This document shows, piece after piece, positions 27,101 through 34,076 of a stretch of DNA of 64,000 bases. Position 1 is the first letter of the stretch. Each line of letters begins with the position of its first letter. The DNA is taken from contig BNCN01000001.1 in the NCBI GenBank assembly GCA_014656495.1, positions 124,001-188,000 on the forward strand, read 5' to 3'. A program made the translations under genes and the position numbers. The notes beneath the pieces are model-generated. The model did not search any database, had not been told where the DNA came from, and worked only from the letters and a program-made list of their open reading frames with translations. This DNA comes from Comamonas sp. KCTC 72670. GTDB lineage: Bacteria; Myxococcota; Myxococcia; Myxococcales; Myxococcaceae.

Positions 27101-27514
27101 CTCACCGTGGGCAACCACGCGGAGATTGGCTACTGCAACCTCCAGTGGCCGTTCGAAATCGCGGTGGAGGCGGAGGGTGGCGCACGGACCGTCTACGGCC
27201 AGATTTTCGTAGAAGGCGTAACCCAAGGGGTGGGCCAGGGCGCTGGCATCGTTGCTGAGCTTGGCTATGGCCCCGCCAGCAGCGACCCAGGCGTCTCGGG
27301 CTGGACCTGGGTCCCTGCCGCCTACCTGAGCGATGAAGGGGACAACAACAACGACCAGTACTCCGTGGACCTGCCTGAAGGTGTGCCGACGGGGACATCG
27401 TACGCATACCGATACTCCCTGAACGGCGGGCCGTTCTGTTACGGCGACAGAAACAACGAGGGTGGCAGCACTAACGGCTTCTCGGGCAGCGCCCTGGGAG
27501 CGGTCGTCCCGTAG
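24197..27514 (+). CDS. Large lipoprotein with IPT/TIG domain and seven tandem repeats
   Basis: The ATG overlaps the malG-type stop (TGATG), so it is the last gene of the importer operon. The product has 1105 residues, with a lipoprotein signal (LLLVLPLLAVAC, Cys22). Residues about 35-118 form an IPT/TIG immunoglobulin-like domain (VREVQPSGGPSAGNTLINVYG). From about residue 125 there are seven repeats of 130-145 residues. Their core reads GVT-x-GxGAGxxxQLGxGP, then W-x-W, GNNDEY-like, then an aromatic-rich strand (YRFAYRFQVN) and a C-D-x-D-G turn. Six of the seven begin with YCK or a variant and end with a second Cys, so each could hold one disulfide. I know this repeat style from secreted bacterial enzymes but not its function. 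A surface glucan-binding role is inference from the operon. Confidence 0.85.
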   Translation: MSMSSRSLRALLLVLPLLAVACDGDSGGNQPTSNAPTVREVQPSGGPSAGNTLINVYGSGFQEGAKLFFGQQEALRVVVVNSHRIYGYTPTATSGAVDVRVVNPDNAYGTLVGGFTYEGAPGGQIDNAEILTGNVDAVSSGQPVGVTVRGAVTVAGITRGAGQGGGILAQVGFAPANADLLNPESYTWESASYEGDSDSREADIYQGTVLLQPAIGGESREWVVTMRFSIDGGATWVMADGDGSANGISETMLRRVFISRPRVDYCKLGPDGNNGPLNIFYRPGDTTLVKVPGQVYAAGVTQGGGAGSGLVAQLGYGPSDSDPRDSNAWTWIGATYKTDHGNNDEWEAELPNPGTVGTWRVAFRFSISENAWRYCDTDGVNDSNEGNLTFSLARLGTLTVGDQAPKPPITWCKIGLDQTPPAVINYTTTQTTGLNTVYAQVHLPGVTDRQGAGPGLSGQLGWGPVGEDPRSSPLWNWSTQLTFDQDNFQVNDQWKGTLPNPGVNGDYRYAVRFSHDGGPIRVCDGNGVDDGGQEFELDQLGVLTVTGQPVVPRVIGYCKLGPDQNSEPESVTYTTATTPSRLVEAQVWVQGVTNAAGQGAGVVGQLGWGPAGENPATSSQWNWTTNATYRTDLGANDVYEATLPNPGVVGTYRFAYRFQVNDGGFLLCDADGNSGGANGFDPALTGTLTVTEAQSINTVDYCKLGQDGNTTPQSLTYLASEAASHVIVAYVNVTGITDTTTGEVADIVGQLGWGPAGEDPATSDEWDWSTSAQFAEDFYANDRYQATLPNPGMVGSYRFAYRFQVNGGAFLYCDADGNSTGPEGFDPALTGSLAVSPDPEPTAAYCRLQSVSGTTVGSGETVNVVGRVHIPGVTAGPGAGAGLQVQVGIGAADANASTQPATFTWKAAEYANEADGEADTDEFTATLAPAYTGDRAVSMRYTTDGTTWTYCDKDGSDVGGYTLGQQHALTVGNHAEIGYCNLQWPFEIAVEAEGGARTVYGQIFVEGVTQGVGQGAGIVAELGYGPASSDPGVSGWTWVPAAYLSDEGDNNNDQYSVDLPEGVPTGTSYAYRYSLNGGPFCYGDRNNEGGSTNGFSGSALGAVVP
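24569..27511 (+). repeat. Seven protein-level repeats of about 130-145 codons
   Basis: The units begin near 24569, 24986, 25412, 25841, 26285, 26714 and 27116. DNA identity between units is limited apart from shared blocks such as those encoding QLGWGP and LPNPG, so the array is old. Units 4 and 5 are the most alike. The first unit lacks the cysteines. The last unit has distinctly lower third-position GC than the rest. Confidence 0.75.
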
Positions 27515-27551
27515 GCAGGCGCGGCCGTCCGCCGGCCGCTCGGACGCCTAC
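27511..27551 (+). terminator. Hairpin at the end of the importer operon
   Basis: GTAGGC (27511-27516) pairs with GCCTAC (27546-27551), and inside it GCGGCCG pairs with CGGCCGC. The outer arm overlaps the stop codon of the lipoprotein gene. No T tract follows. Confidence 0.55.
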
Positions 27552-27600
27552 TGGGCTCCGGGCGGCCTTGCGGAATGATCCGAGGCGCTGAAACGTATGC

Positions 27601-27629
27601 TTGACAGTGTCGGATGGGGTCGGTACAAG
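27601..27629 (+). promoter_or_regulatory. Sigma-70 promoter of the tRNA cluster
   Basis: A perfect TTGACA at 27601-27606 is followed after 17 bases by TACAAG at 27624-27629. The predicted start lies about 26 bases before tRNA-Val. Confidence 0.7.
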
Positions 27630-27661
27630 CCCGCCTCACCGATGCGCGGCGGACGCCTGAC

Positions 27662-27733
27662 GGGCGGATAGCTCAGCGGTAGAGCGGCGCCCTTACAAGG
27701 CGATGGTCACAGGTTCAATCCCTGTTCTGCCCA
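27662..27733 (+). tRNA. tRNA-Val (anticodon TAC)
   Basis: The acceptor stem GGGCGGA/TCTGCCC, D arm GCTC-AGCGGTA-GAGC, anticodon loop CTTACAA (anticodon TAC) and T arm ACAGG-TTCAATC-CCTGT all fold. The first pair of the anticodon stem is a G-A mismatch. The 3' CCA is not encoded. Confidence 0.93.
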
Positions 27734-27747
27734 AGTAGTACCGATGT

Positions 27748-27824
<77 letters not shown>

Positions 27825-27830
27825 AAAATA

Positions 27831-27864
27831 GAAGGGCTCGGAATCGCAAGGTTCCGGGCCCTTC
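27831..27864 (+). terminator. Hairpin between the two tRNA-Asp copies
   Basis: GAAGGGCTCGGAA pairs with TTCCGGGCCCTTC with one G-U pair around an 8-base loop. It may terminate transcription or guide 3' processing of copy 1; only a short T run follows. Confidence 0.5.
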
Positions 27865-27915
27865 GCCTTTAGGGTGAGGGCAGACGTTTCACCCTGCCGC
27901 GTGTCGTACCGATGT

Positions 27916-27992
<77 letters not shown>

Positions 27993-27997
27993 AAAGA

Positions 27998-28036
27998 AGC
28001 CCAGCAATCCTTCGGGGTTGCTGGGCTTTTTGTTTT
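27998..28036 (+). terminator. Rho-independent terminator of the tRNA cluster
   Basis: AGCCCAGCAA (27998-28007) pairs perfectly with TTGCTGGGCT (28018-28027) around a 10-base loop. A T-rich tract follows (TTTTTGTTTT overall), the most canonical intrinsic terminator in the window. Confidence 0.85.
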
Positions 28037-28217
28037 CTCCGTACCGTCATGTGCCCCCCATGTGCCCCTCCGGCATTGCCAGCCCGGAACGGCGTGCGCC
28101 TGCACCGCGCGCTCCCGCGCTTCGGGTGACAGGTGCGCGTACCGCAGTACCGCATCGTCATGTCGATGGTGGCATGCCCCATCAGTTCCTGGATGACCTT
28201 GAGGGGGGATGCCCCGC
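28037..28217 (-). pseudogene. Tyrosine recombinase (phage/ICE integrase) C-terminal remnant
   Basis: On the minus strand one frame reads ASPLKVIQELMGHATIDMTM-RY and another continues YAHLSPEARERAV. Together these make the hallmark C-terminus of tyrosine recombinases, with the GH of motif II and the nucleophile region YAHLS. The break is a partial direct duplication: CGGTAC-TG-CGGTAC, where one CGGTAC is expected; the 8 extra bases shift the frame. Nothing of the N-terminal or core domain survives upstream, where formaldehyde dehydrogenase begins. The 3' end runs into tRNA-Asp copy 2, the usual position for an integrase next to its attachment site. The original element is no longer recognisable. 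Confidence 0.8.
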
Positions 28218-28252
28218 AAGCAGCCCCTCCCTTCCTCCGCTTTCGCGCCGGC

Positions 28253-29395
28253 TCAGGCGGCGGGCTGCAAGACGACCTTGGTCCAGCCGCTGTCGCGCTT
28301 GTCGAAGTTCAGATAGCCGTCCGGCGCCTTCTCGAGCGGGAGCGTGTGCGAGACGATCCACGAGGGCTTCACCTTGTCCAGGTGGATGAGCTCGCGCAGC
28401 TGGCGGTTGTAGGCCTTCACGTTGCACTGGCCGGTCGCCACGCGCTGCCCCTTGAACCAGAGCATGCCCCAGTCGAAGACGATTTCACCCTGCCTGGCCA
28501 AGGCGTCCGGGCCGCCGGGGTCATTGGGGAGGAAGACGCCCACCACGCCGATGCCGCCGGTGAACTTCACCGCCTTCACCAGGTTGTTCATCGTCAGGTT
28601 GGGGTGCTCCTTCCCCTGCGGGTCGTGCGCCTGGTAGCCCACGCACTCGCAGCCGCGGTCGGCGCCCTTGCCGTTGGTGAGTTCCTTCACCCGCTCGACG
28701 GGGTCCACCTTCGAGTAGTCGATGGGGATGGCGCCAATCTTCTCGGCGAGAGCGAGCCGGTCCGGATGCCAGTCGACGACCATCACCTTGCTCGCGCTCT
28801 TGATGGTGGCGGAGAGCGCGGCCATCTGTCCCACGGGCCCTCCACCGAAGATGACAACGGATTCGCCCGGCATGAGCCCGGCGAGTTCGGTGACGTGGTA
28901 GCCGGTGGGGAAGATGTCGGCGAGCATCACGTAGTCGAGCTGCTTCTCCTCGGCGTCCTCCGGCAACCGCAGGCAGTTGAAGTCGGCCCAGGGCACGCGC
29001 AGGTACTCGGCCTGCCCGCCGTTGTAGGGGCCCATGTCGGCGAAGCCGTAGGCGGCGCCGGCCGTCCCCGACGGGTTGGCGGTGAGGCAGAAGGCGGTCA
29101 GGCCGTGCTCGCAGTTCTCGCAGTGGCCACAACTGACGTTGAACGGAATGGCCACCCAGTCGCCCACCTTCAGCTTGTCCACCGCCGAGCCGACCTCGAC
29201 CACCTCTCCCAGGTTCTCGTGCCCGAGCACCCGGCCCGACTCCATGTCGGTGCGACCTTCGTACATGTGCAGGTCGGAGCCGCAGATGTTGGTACTGCGG
29301 ATGCGCACCACCGCATCGGTGGGCCGCTCAATCTTCGCGTCCGGCACCTCCTTCACACTGACCTTGTGCGGTCCCTCGTAGACGAGTGCCTTCAT
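28253..29395 (-). CDS. fdhA: Glutathione-independent formaldehyde dehydrogenase (zinc alcohol dehydrogenase family)
   Basis: Predicted NAD-dependent oxidation of formaldehyde to formate, or formaldehyde/alcohol dismutation, in the cytoplasm. 380 residues. Catalytic zinc ligands are Cys38 (NICGSDLHMYEG) and His59-Glu60 (GHEN); the structural zinc loop is CGHCENCEHGLTAFC. The nucleotide site is VVIFGGGPVGQMA. The insert DPQGKEHPNLTMNNL and the LWFKGQRVATGQCNVK segment are typical of the glutathione-independent branch (Pseudomonas putida type). The start at 29395 follows an AGGGAG ribosome binding site. It stands between an integrase remnant and a broken aminotransferase gene, so it may be cargo of a former mobile element. 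Confidence 0.9.
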   Translation of the reverse strand: MKALVYEGPHKVSVKEVPDAKIERPTDAVVRIRSTNICGSDLHMYEGRTDMESGRVLGHENLGEVVEVGSAVDKLKVGDWVAIPFNVSCGHCENCEHGLTAFCLTANPSGTAGAAYGFADMGPYNGGQAEYLRVPWADFNCLRLPEDAEEKQLDYVMLADIFPTGYHVTELAGLMPGESVVIFGGGPVGQMAALSATIKSASKVMVVDWHPDRLALAEKIGAIPIDYSKVDPVERVKELTNGKGADRGCECVGYQAHDPQGKEHPNLTMNNLVKAVKFTGGIGVVGVFLPNDPGGPDALARQGEIVFDWGMLWFKGQRVATGQCNVKAYNRQLRELIHLDKVKPSWIVSHTLPLEKAPDGYLNFDKRDSGWTKVVLQPAA

Positions 29396-29550
29396 GGTGT
29401 CTCCCTTTGCATGGCGTTGTCGTGGTTCTCGACAAGCCTTGGCAGGAGGGCACGTCAGGACAACCCCCTCACACCTAGGGAGCCGGCCGCGCGGCGGAAG
29501 GGTGACCGATGCACTGCAGGGTCTGCCCTGACGTCTGCTGCGCCCAGGTT

Positions 29551-29815
29551 TCAGATGATGGGCTCCATGATGAAGGACGGCGACGTCCCGCTTGAGCAAG
29601 AGCCACTCCACCCGGTCCAACGCGTTGGCGTCCATTGGGCGCTTCACCTCGAGGCAGCCGCGCAGCAGGTGGGCAGGTCCTCCTGGTACTCGGAGGCGCC
29701 CACGCTCATCGTGCCCAGGGAGTTGCCGTGGTAGCTGTCCTCGATGGACACGAACGTCGAGCGGCCGGTGGAGGCCATGACCAACTCCGCCGCGATGCCG
29801 CCACGGCTGCGCCCC
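29551..29815 (-). pseudogene. Class III aminotransferase fragment
   Basis: Minus-strand frames read IAAELVMASTGRSTFVSIED then SYHGNSLGTMSVGASEYQ, then in a second frame LEVKRPMDANALDRVEWLLL and KRDVAV, then in a third FIMEPII followed by a stop. These match, in order, the TGR-x-x-F-V-x-x-x-x-Y-H-G segment, the central helix and the EPI motif of PLP-dependent class III aminotransferases. At least two frameshifts are needed, and both the N-terminal part and the catalytic-lysine half are missing, so this is a dead gene. The break at its 5' side falls exactly at the end of the DsbA-like gene, suggesting a deletion or insertion joint there. Confidence 0.75.
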
Positions 29816-30418
29816 CTACATGCGCGCCTGGGGCCGGCCCATGCGCGGCACGCGGTCGCCTTCCCAGGGAAGCCCCGTCATCGGCTCGATGTCGGGCCCC
29901 ACCCGCTGCTCGATGGCGGCGAGCAGCGCGTCGGCCGTGTAGGCACCGTTATGGCGCTCCCCGTTGATGAAGAAGGTCGGGGTGCCGTTCACGCCACTGC
30001 GCACACCCTCGATGAAGTCGCGCTGGACCTTCGGCAGGGAGCGGTGCTCCTGGAGGTCGCGCGTGAAGCGGCCCATGTCGAGCCCCAGGTCGGCCGCGTA
30101 CGTCAACAGCGCGGGAGCCTCCAGGTTCTGCTGGTTCTGGAAGAGCATGTCGTGCATCTCCCAGAACTTCCCCTGCGCGCCAGCGGCCTCCGCGGCCTCC
30201 GCGGCCAGCAGCGCGTGCGGGTGGAGTTGGGTGAGGGGGAAGTGGCGAAAGACGAAGCGGACCCGGTCTCCGACAGCGCTCTCGAGCCGCTTCAGCTCCC
30301 AGGCGGCGCGCCCACAGAACGGACACTCGAAGTCGCCGTACTCCAGGAGGGTGACGGGGGCATCGGCCGGCCCCTTCGTCCAGTCATTGGCGTCCACGCC
30401 TCTGCGAAGGCTGCTCAT
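29816..30418 (-). CDS. DsbA-family thioredoxin-fold oxidoreductase
   Basis: A 200-residue thioredoxin-fold protein with the redox pair C32-P-F-C35 (YGDFECPFCGRAAW) and the cis-proline segment NGTPTFFINGE. It lacks a signal peptide, so it probably acts in the cytoplasm, unlike classical DsbA; relatives of the Thioredoxin_4 group are often found beside stress genes. Its ATG overlaps the stop of the peroxiredoxin gene (ATGA), so the two are co-translated and it may reduce or otherwise serve that enzyme (inference). Confidence 0.88.
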   Translation of the reverse strand: MSSLRRGVDANDWTKGPADAPVTLLEYGDFECPFCGRAAWELKRLESAVGDRVRFVFRHFPLTQLHPHALLAAEAAEAAGAQGKFWEMHDMLFQNQQNLEAPALLTYAADLGLDMGRFTRDLQEHRSLPKVQRDFIEGVRSGVNGTPTFFINGERHNGAYTADALLAAIEQRVGPDIEPMTGLPWEGDRVPRMGRPQARM

Positions 30419-30987
30419 GTCCGGGCCTCCGGCCGAGGTGGCTGCTGCTGTGGCAGGAAGGTGGGGAACTCCATCGGCTTGCCGGTCAGTCGCTCGAGCG
30501 CGTCGATGACGCCGTCCGCGCCGGGGTTGAGTTCGATGGGTGAGACGTAGCTCCAGTAGATGACGCCCTTACCGTCGATGACGTAGAGCGCCCGCTCGCA
30601 GATGCCGACGTCCTCCCGGTAGACGTTGTAGCGGCGGGAGGCCTCTCCCTTCGGATGGAAGTCGGAGAGGAGCGGAATCTGGATATGGAGCTCCTTCGCG
30701 AAGGCGATGTGGCTCCAGAGGGAGTCGCACGAGATGCCGAACACCTTCGCGCCGAACTGGCCGAACACGGGCATCAGCTCGTTGAAGAGCCCCAGCTCGT
30801 TGGTGCAAACGGGGGTGAAGTCCCCCGGGTAGAAGACGAGGACGGCGGGGGAGCCCTTCAGCTCCGAAAGCTTGACCCGTCGCCCATCAGGGGTGGATGG
30901 AACGTCCAGTTCGGGTGCGCGTGTACCGGTTGGCAGGCCGTGCGCGCGGACGCCCGAAGCTGGAGGAGGAGGTGCGAGTGTGGCCAT
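30415..30987 (-). CDS. AhpC/TSA-family peroxiredoxin
   Basis: Reduces peroxides through the peroxidatic Cys61 in the context YPGDFTPVCTNELG. A second Cys at 87 (FGISCDSLW) and a third in VGICERAL could act as resolving residues. 190 residues. I chose the ATG at 30987 because the TSA fold begins shortly after it; an AAGGGG stretch lies upstream. It heads a two-gene operon with the DsbA-like gene. Functions related to oxidative and aldehyde stress cluster here with formaldehyde dehydrogenase. Confidence 0.92.
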   Translation of the reverse strand: MATLAPPPPASGVRAHGLPTGTRAPELDVPSTPDGRRVKLSELKGSPAVLVFYPGDFTPVCTNELGLFNELMPVFGQFGAKVFGISCDSLWSHIAFAKELHIQIPLLSDFHPKGEASRRYNVYREDVGICERALYVIDGKGVIYWSYVSPIELNPGADGVIDALERLTGKPMEFPTFLPQQQPPRPEART

Positions 30988-31282
30988 GGGGTGAAGCCCC
31001 TTTCGCCATAACCTTGACCACGCGGGTGGCCAGTCCCCACCCCCTGCCATGAAGAGAGGACGAGGGCGCCCTCCCCGCTCCCCGGCCCGTTCATGGAGGA
31101 GAGAGAGGGAGCATCGCCGAGCCGAAGGACTGGATGAGCGATACGGCCCCGACCTGCCCGCCGTGCAGGCCCTGCCGCCGTCCCCTCCGATGCGGCAGGG
31201 CGAACACCGCCCGCCCCTCCCCAGCCACGCCGTGCTTCTCGCGCAACGCCGGCTCTCGGCGTGTGCTGGACTTCCGAAACGC
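30988..31282. other. Non-coding stretch before the peroxiredoxin operon
   Basis: About 295 bases with high GC and no convincing gene in any frame. It must contain the promoter of the peroxiredoxin operon, but I could not pick one out. Confidence 0.4.
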
Positions 31283-31425
31283 CTAGCGCATCGAAGGCGC
31301 GTCCAACGCATTGACCACGCGGCGGACCTGACTCGCGCGCCCTTTCTCGGTCCGCGCCGTCATCGCCTTGAGCACGACCCCGTACCGCTGCGTCTTGCCG
31401 GACTCGATACGCCCGCTCGAGGCCC
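31283..31425 (-). pseudogene. Possible 3' end of an unknown decayed gene
   Basis: A minus-strand frame ending at a TAG at 31283 reads ESGKTQRYGVVLKAM, then RASQVRRVVNALDAPSMR. Its codons have the strong third-position G/C bias of genuine genes in this window, unlike shadow frames. It has no start and runs into the permease gene upstream in a different frame. I do not recognise the family. It may be the tail of a gene cut by the arrival or rearrangement of the neighbouring permease. Confidence 0.3.
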
Positions 31426-31440
31426 CCCAGCCCGCCGGCC

Positions 31441-33915
31441 TCAGTCGTACTTGAGCGCGATGATGGGGTCCACGCGCGAGGCGCGCAGCGCGGGCACCCA
31501 GATGGCCACCAGCCCCACGCCCAGCAGCACCAGCGGCGCGACGACGAAGGACAGCGGGTCCAGGGCGCTGACACCGTGGACGAAGCCGGACACCACGCGC
31601 GTCAGCGCCAGCGCGCCCGCGCATCCCAGCACCACCCCGCCCGCCACCGCGCTCAGGCCCTGCCGGAGCACCAGCTTCACCACCTCGCCCTGCGTGGCGC
31701 CAAGCGCCAGCCGCACGCCCATCTCCCGCGTCCGCTGGCTCACCAGATAGGACAACACGCCGTAGATGCCCACCGCGGCCAGCACGAGCGCCAGCGCCGC
31801 CATCATCCCCAGCAACACCATGTTGAAGCGCTCGGAGCCGAGCGAGCGCGCGACGTGGTCCTCCAGCTTCAGCGTCTCCATCACCGGCTGCTGCGCGTCC
31901 ACCGCCCACACCTCGCGTTGGACGGCCGTGACGACGTCCGCGTGGCCCCCCTTGGCGCGCACCAGCAGGTTCTGCGGAAGCATCCGCACGAGCATCGCCG
32001 CGAGGCCCTGCGACATCTGCCCCGGCACCAGGTACATCGCCGGGGGAGACGCGTCGTTCAGGCCATCCTCGCGCACGTCCCGCACCACGCCCACCACGAC
32101 GCGGGGCACCTCATCCCGAAGGGACGGCACCGTATGCGCCACCCGGATGCGCTGGCCCATGGGGTCCTCGCCCTGCCAGAACCGGCGCGCCGCCGTCTCG
32201 TTGATGACCACCACCGGCTCCGAGCCCGCCACGTCGGTCTCCGACACCAGCCGTCCGCGCACGAGGCCGATGCGCATCGCCTCGAAGTAACCCGGCGTCA
32301 CGGGACGGTACTGCCCCCAACCCGAGCCAGGACCGTTGTCAGCCCCCGTGTACTTGCCCTCGATGGAGAACGACATGGTGGGACCGCTGTCCATGGGCAG
32401 CGCGACGGTGAACCCGGCCACCTCCACGCCAGGCAACGCCCGCACGCGCTCCTCCACCTGCGTCTCGAAGCGCTCCAGCGCCTGCAACGTGCCGTAGCGC
32501 GCCTCCGGGAGGGACAGGCGCAGGACGTGGACGCCGTGTGGGTCGAAGCCCGGCTGCACGCTTTGAAGCGCCAAGAACCCACGGATGAGCAGCGCCGCGC
32601 CCACCAGCAACATCACCGCCAGGGCCACCTGCCCCACCACGAGGAACGCGCGCGTGCGCCCCCCCCCCGGGCCCGTCGTCGCCCGCTGGGAGCCCTCGCG
32701 GAGCGCCATCTGGAGGTCCGTGCGCGACGCCTGCCACGCGGGCAACAGCCCGAACAACAAGCCCGTGAGGAGCGATGCGGCCAGCGTGAAGCCCAGGACC
32801 GTGCCATCGATGCCCACCTGCGCGGCCCCTCCTGCCCCGGACAGCAAGACCGAGGAGTCCGGCGCCAGCGACAACAGCCCGGGCAACACCGCCTCCGCCA
32901 ACAGCACCCCGAGCCCGCCGCCCACCACGGAGAGCAGCAGGCTCTCGGTGAGCATCTGCCGCACGAGCCGCCCTGGCGCCGCGCCCAACGCCGCGCGCAC
33001 CACCAGCTCGCGGTTGCGCGCCGACGCCCGCGCGAGCTGGAGGTTGGCCAGGTTGACGCACGCGATGAGGAGCACCAGGCACACCGCGCCCAGCAGCACC
33101 CAGAGCGCCAACCGCAGGTTGCCCGCGAGGAACGTCCGCAGCTCCACCGGGACGTACTCCTGCCCCACATCGAGCAGCCCCGGGTTGTCCGCGCGCACGC
33201 GCTCGCCCAGCGTCTCCAGCGCTGTCGCCGCGCCGCCGATCGTGATGTCCGGACGCAGTCTGCCGGTGACGTAGAGGAAGTTGGCGTTGGACCGGTCCGT
33301 GAGGTCGAGCTGGAGCGGCGTCCACAGATTCACGCCCTTGGGGTACGCGAACGAGGCGGGCGCCACGCCCACCACCGTGTAGGGCTCGTCGTTGAGGACG
33401 ATGGAGCGGCCCACGACGTCCGGCGCACCACCGAAGCGCCGCTGCCACAGGCTCTCGCTGAGGACGACCACGCGGGGCCCGCCCGCCACGTCCTCTTCCG
33501 GAAGGAAGCCGCGCCCCAGCGTGGGCCTCACGCCGAAGGTCTCGAAGAAGCCCCCCGTCACGCGCACGCCCGGCAATCGCTCGGGCATGCCATCTCCCAC
33601 GACGCTGAAGCCCGAGGCCAGCACCTCGTACGCCGTGACACGCGAGAAGGGCGAGCCCTCCGCGGACATCCATCCGTACGAGGCGATGGAGTGCGTCGCC
33701 GACCGCCCGTGGGCATTGGTGACACGCACCACCTGCATCAGCCGGTCAGGCTCCGGGTACGGCAGCGGCCGCAGCAGCACCCCGTTCACCACGCTGAAGA
33801 TGGCCGTGTTCGCCCCGATGGCCAGGGCCAGCGTCAGGAGACAGACCAGCGTGAAGCCCCGGTTCTTCAGCAAGAGCCGGAGGGAGAAGCGGACATCGTC
33901 GATAAGGGCGGACAC
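31441..33915 (-). CDS. ADOP-type ABC transporter permease (MacB/FtsX family)
   Basis: Large permease of 824 residues with two FtsX-type transmembrane units. It begins LIDDVRFSLRLLLKNRGFTL, then a helix (ALAIGANTAIFSVVNGVLLRPLPY) and a periplasmic MacB_PCD domain, a three-helix FtsX unit around LLIACVNLANLQLARA, a second PCD-like domain and a final FtsX unit ending ALRASRVDPIIALKYD. This is the duplicated layout called ADOP (acidobacterial duplicated orphan permease). The start is GTG at 33915 with GAGG upstream. No ATPase gene lies beside it, consistent with the 'orphan' label; it may use an ATPase encoded elsewhere. Substrate unknown. Confidence 0.9.
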   Translation of the reverse strand: MSALIDDVRFSLRLLLKNRGFTLVCLLTLALAIGANTAIFSVVNGVLLRPLPYPEPDRLMQVVRVTNAHGRSATHSIASYGWMSAEGSPFSRVTAYEVLASGFSVVGDGMPERLPGVRVTGGFFETFGVRPTLGRGFLPEEDVAGGPRVVVLSESLWQRRFGGAPDVVGRSIVLNDEPYTVVGVAPASFAYPKGVNLWTPLQLDLTDRSNANFLYVTGRLRPDITIGGAATALETLGERVRADNPGLLDVGQEYVPVELRTFLAGNLRLALWVLLGAVCLVLLIACVNLANLQLARASARNRELVVRAALGAAPGRLVRQMLTESLLLSVVGGGLGVLLAEAVLPGLLSLAPDSSVLLSGAGGAAQVGIDGTVLGFTLAASLLTGLLFGLLPAWQASRTDLQMALREGSQRATTGPGGGRTRAFLVVGQVALAVMLLVGAALLIRGFLALQSVQPGFDPHGVHVLRLSLPEARYGTLQALERFETQVEERVRALPGVEVAGFTVALPMDSGPTMSFSIEGKYTGADNGPGSGWGQYRPVTPGYFEAMRIGLVRGRLVSETDVAGSEPVVVINETAARRFWQGEDPMGQRIRVAHTVPSLRDEVPRVVVGVVRDVREDGLNDASPPAMYLVPGQMSQGLAAMLVRMLPQNLLVRAKGGHADVVTAVQREVWAVDAQQPVMETLKLEDHVARSLGSERFNMVLLGMMAALALVLAAVGIYGVLSYLVSQRTREMGVRLALGATQGEVVKLVLRQGLSAVAGGVVLGCAGALALTRVVSGFVHGVSALDPLSFVVAPLVLLGVGLVAIWVPALRASRVDPIIALKYD

Positions 33916-34076
33916 GGGGGACCTCGGGGGGCGTGTGCTCGCCCTACGGCGCACGCGGGGGCCCATTGCACCACGCTCGCGCCCACCCCTACCCTGAACC
34001 GCGAGAGCGCTGAGAACGGGTCGCTCACGGACACAGCACCTCGCGCCCATTCTCGGCATACGCGCTGCCGCTGGGG

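Noticed and set aside
24569-27511. Possible assembly artefact from tandem repeats
   Set aside because: The units differ enough at DNA level that collapse or expansion by assembly is unlikely, and one frame is kept throughout.
31049-31750. Long plus-strand open frame opposite the ADOP permease
   Set aside because: Arg/Pro/Ala-rich translation typical of a shadow in 70% GC DNA; the minus-strand frame has clear domain motifs.
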